Positions 62,138-64,000 of a DNA stretch of 64,000 bases are shown here, piece after piece (the first letter of the stretch is position 1; every line of letters starts with the position of its first letter). The translations under genes were made by a program, and so were the position numbers. This stretch comes from Rutidosis leptorrhynchoides (Eukaryota; Streptophyta; Magnoliopsida; Asterales; Asteraceae). The stretch lies in NCBI RefSeq assembly GCF_046630445.1, contig NC_092338.1, positions 15,290,001 to 15,354,000 on the forward strand. The letters are read 5' to 3'. The notes below the pieces were generated by a model. The model searched no databases. It was not told the DNA's origin and was given only the letters and a program-made list of their open reading frames with translations.

Positions 62138-63277
62138 TTGAAGGCACAAAAACTAATAAGAAAAGGTTACTATGCTGTTCTAGCACACGTCGAGAAAGTA
62201 CAAACTGAAGAAAAGAGCATCAATGATGTTCCCATCGCAAAAGAATTTCCCGATGTATTTCCGAAAGAATTACCGGGATTACCCCCACATCAATCCGTTG
62301 AATTTCAAATGGATCTTGTACCAGGAGCTACACCAATAGCTCGTGCTCCTTACAGACTCGCACCCAGCGAGATGAAAGAACTGCAAAGCCAATTACAAGA
62401 ACTTTTAGAGCGTGATTTCATTCGACTAAGCACATCACCGTGGGGAGCTCCTGTTTTGTTTGTCAAGAAGAAAGATGGTACATTCAGGTTGTGTATCGAC
62501 TACCGAGAGTTGAACAAACTTACCATTAAGAACCGCTACCCACTACCGAGAATCGACGACTTATTTGATCAACTACAAGGCTCGTCTGTTTATTCAAAGA
62601 TTGACTTACGTTCCGGGTATCATCAAATGAGTGTGAAAGAAGATGATATTCCAAAGACTGCTTTCAGAACACGTTACGGTCATTACGAGTTTATGGTCAT
62701 GCCGTTTGGTTTAACTAATGCACCAGCTGTGTTCATGGACCTTATGAACCGAGTGTGTGGACCATACCTTGACAAGTTTGTCATTGTTTTCATTGATGAC
62801 ATACTTATTTACTCAAAGAATGACCAAGAACACGGTGAACATTTGAGAAAGGTGTTAGAAGTATTGAGGAAGGAAGAATTGTACGCTAAGTTTTCAAAGT
62901 GTGCATTTTGGTTGGAAGAAGTTCAATTCCTCGGTCACATAGTGAACAAAGAAGGTATTAAGGTGGATCCGGCAAAGATAGAAACTGTTGAAAAGTGGGA
63001 AACCCCGAAAACTCCGAAACACATACGCCAGTTTTTAGGACTAGCTGGTTACTACAGAAGGTTCATCCAAGACTTTTCCAGAATAGCAAAACCCTTGACT
63101 GCATTAACGCATAAATGGAAGAAATTTGAATGGAAGGATGAACAAGAGAAAGCGTTTCAGTTATTGAAGAAAAAGCTAACTACGGCACCTATATTGTCAT
63201 TGCCTGAAGGGAATGATGATTTTGTGATTTATTGTGACGCATCAAAGCAAGGTCTCGGTTGTGTATTAATGCAATGA
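62138..63277 (+). CDS. Element C reverse transcriptase (open to RNase H start)
   Basis: An open frame with all RT blocks: [80 protein letters not shown], the catalytic [10 protein letters not shown] (FIDD intact), [11 protein letters not shown] and [16 protein letters not shown]. RNase H begins with [12 protein letters not shown] and ends at TGA 63275-63277, where relatives have an Arg codon (CGA). It copies element RNA into cDNA. The RT core appears catalytically competent, unlike that of F. No natural start codon: it is part of the polyprotein. Confidence 0.9.
   Translation: MKAQKLIRKGYYAVLAHVEKVQTEEKSINDVPIAKEFPDVFPKELPGLPPHQSVEFQMDLVPGATPIARAPYRLAPSEMKELQSQLQELLERDFIRLSTSPWGAPVLFVKKKDGTFRLCIDYRELNKLTIKNRYPLPRIDDLFDQLQGSSVYSKIDLRSGYHQMSVKEDDIPKTAFRTRYGHYEFMVMPFGLTNAPAVFMDLMNRVCGPYLDKFVIVFIDDILIYSKNDQEHGEHLRKVLEVLRKEELYAKFSKCAFWLEEVQFLGHIVNKEGIKVDPAKIETVEKWETPKTPKHIRQFLGLAGYYRRFIQDFSRIAKPLTALTHKWKKFEWKDEQEKAFQLLKKKLTTAPILSLPEGNDDFVIYCDASKQGLGCVLMQ

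Positions 63278-64000
<723 letters not shown>

Overview
The window is plant nuclear heterochromatin made almost entirely of nested transposable elements. I found no intact host gene, no rRNA or tRNA gene and no organellar or bacterial sequence. Several families (long LTRs ending near a GACGACCCGGGAATTTCC-like edge, an Athila group with a GGCGCCGCTGCCGGGG primer site, long AT microsatellites) resemble Asteraceae repeats as I remember them. Family-level placement is recognition, not proof.

Layout. (1) 1-4771: a decayed Ty1/Copia element on the minus strand, with an expanded minisatellite inside its integrase region and a probable 5' LTR at 4297-4771. (2) 5449-6243: a probable Tourist-like MITE with TTA target duplications. 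(3) 7343-27672: a minus-strand L1-type LINE split by element A (9119-24145, TSD GTTTC). A is a non-autonomous LTR element with 4.25-kb LTRs, and a solo LTR (20584-22771, TSD CAACC) sits inside one of them. (4) 27673-29512: part of an Athila-type LTR (G) that interrupts the LINE ORF1. (5) 29513-44852: Ty3/Gypsy element E (LTR, PBS, partial gag), which interrupts G. E's LTR is itself interrupted by element B (31161-43064, TSD GGTTG), a second non-autonomous element of A's group with two nearly identical 3.8-kb LTRs. (6) From about 44853: Athila element F interrupts E's gag. (7) From 55242: Ty3/Gypsy Tekay-like element C interrupts the 3' part of F and runs off the window. The nesting order is therefore LINE > G > E > F > C, with B in E and A in the LINE.

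How the parts relate. C encodes Gag, protease, RT-RNase H and integrase and shares LTR modules, the tRNA-iMet-type PBS and the AACGGGTAGGTA polypurine motif with A and B. C-type elements are the obvious candidate helpers for A and B. A, B and C all carry non-gag-pol reading frames between the PBS and an internal copy of the polypurine motif. In A and B this is a shared gag-unlike ORF. In C it is a Glu-rich ORF plus a captured F-box gene of the At2g35280 type.

Most interesting signals: an array of hairpin repeats in E's LTR whose stem arms change together while a 10-nt loop stays fixed (30773-31094); paired palindromes spaced exactly 32 bp in Athila elements, next to the LTR TATA box and of two unrelated sequences in G and F; an antisense gene-like unit in B (TATA box, pyrimidine-rich leader, 57-codon ORF for a two-helix membrane peptide); a conserved 58/59-codon sense ORF in A and B; and the F-box capture in C.
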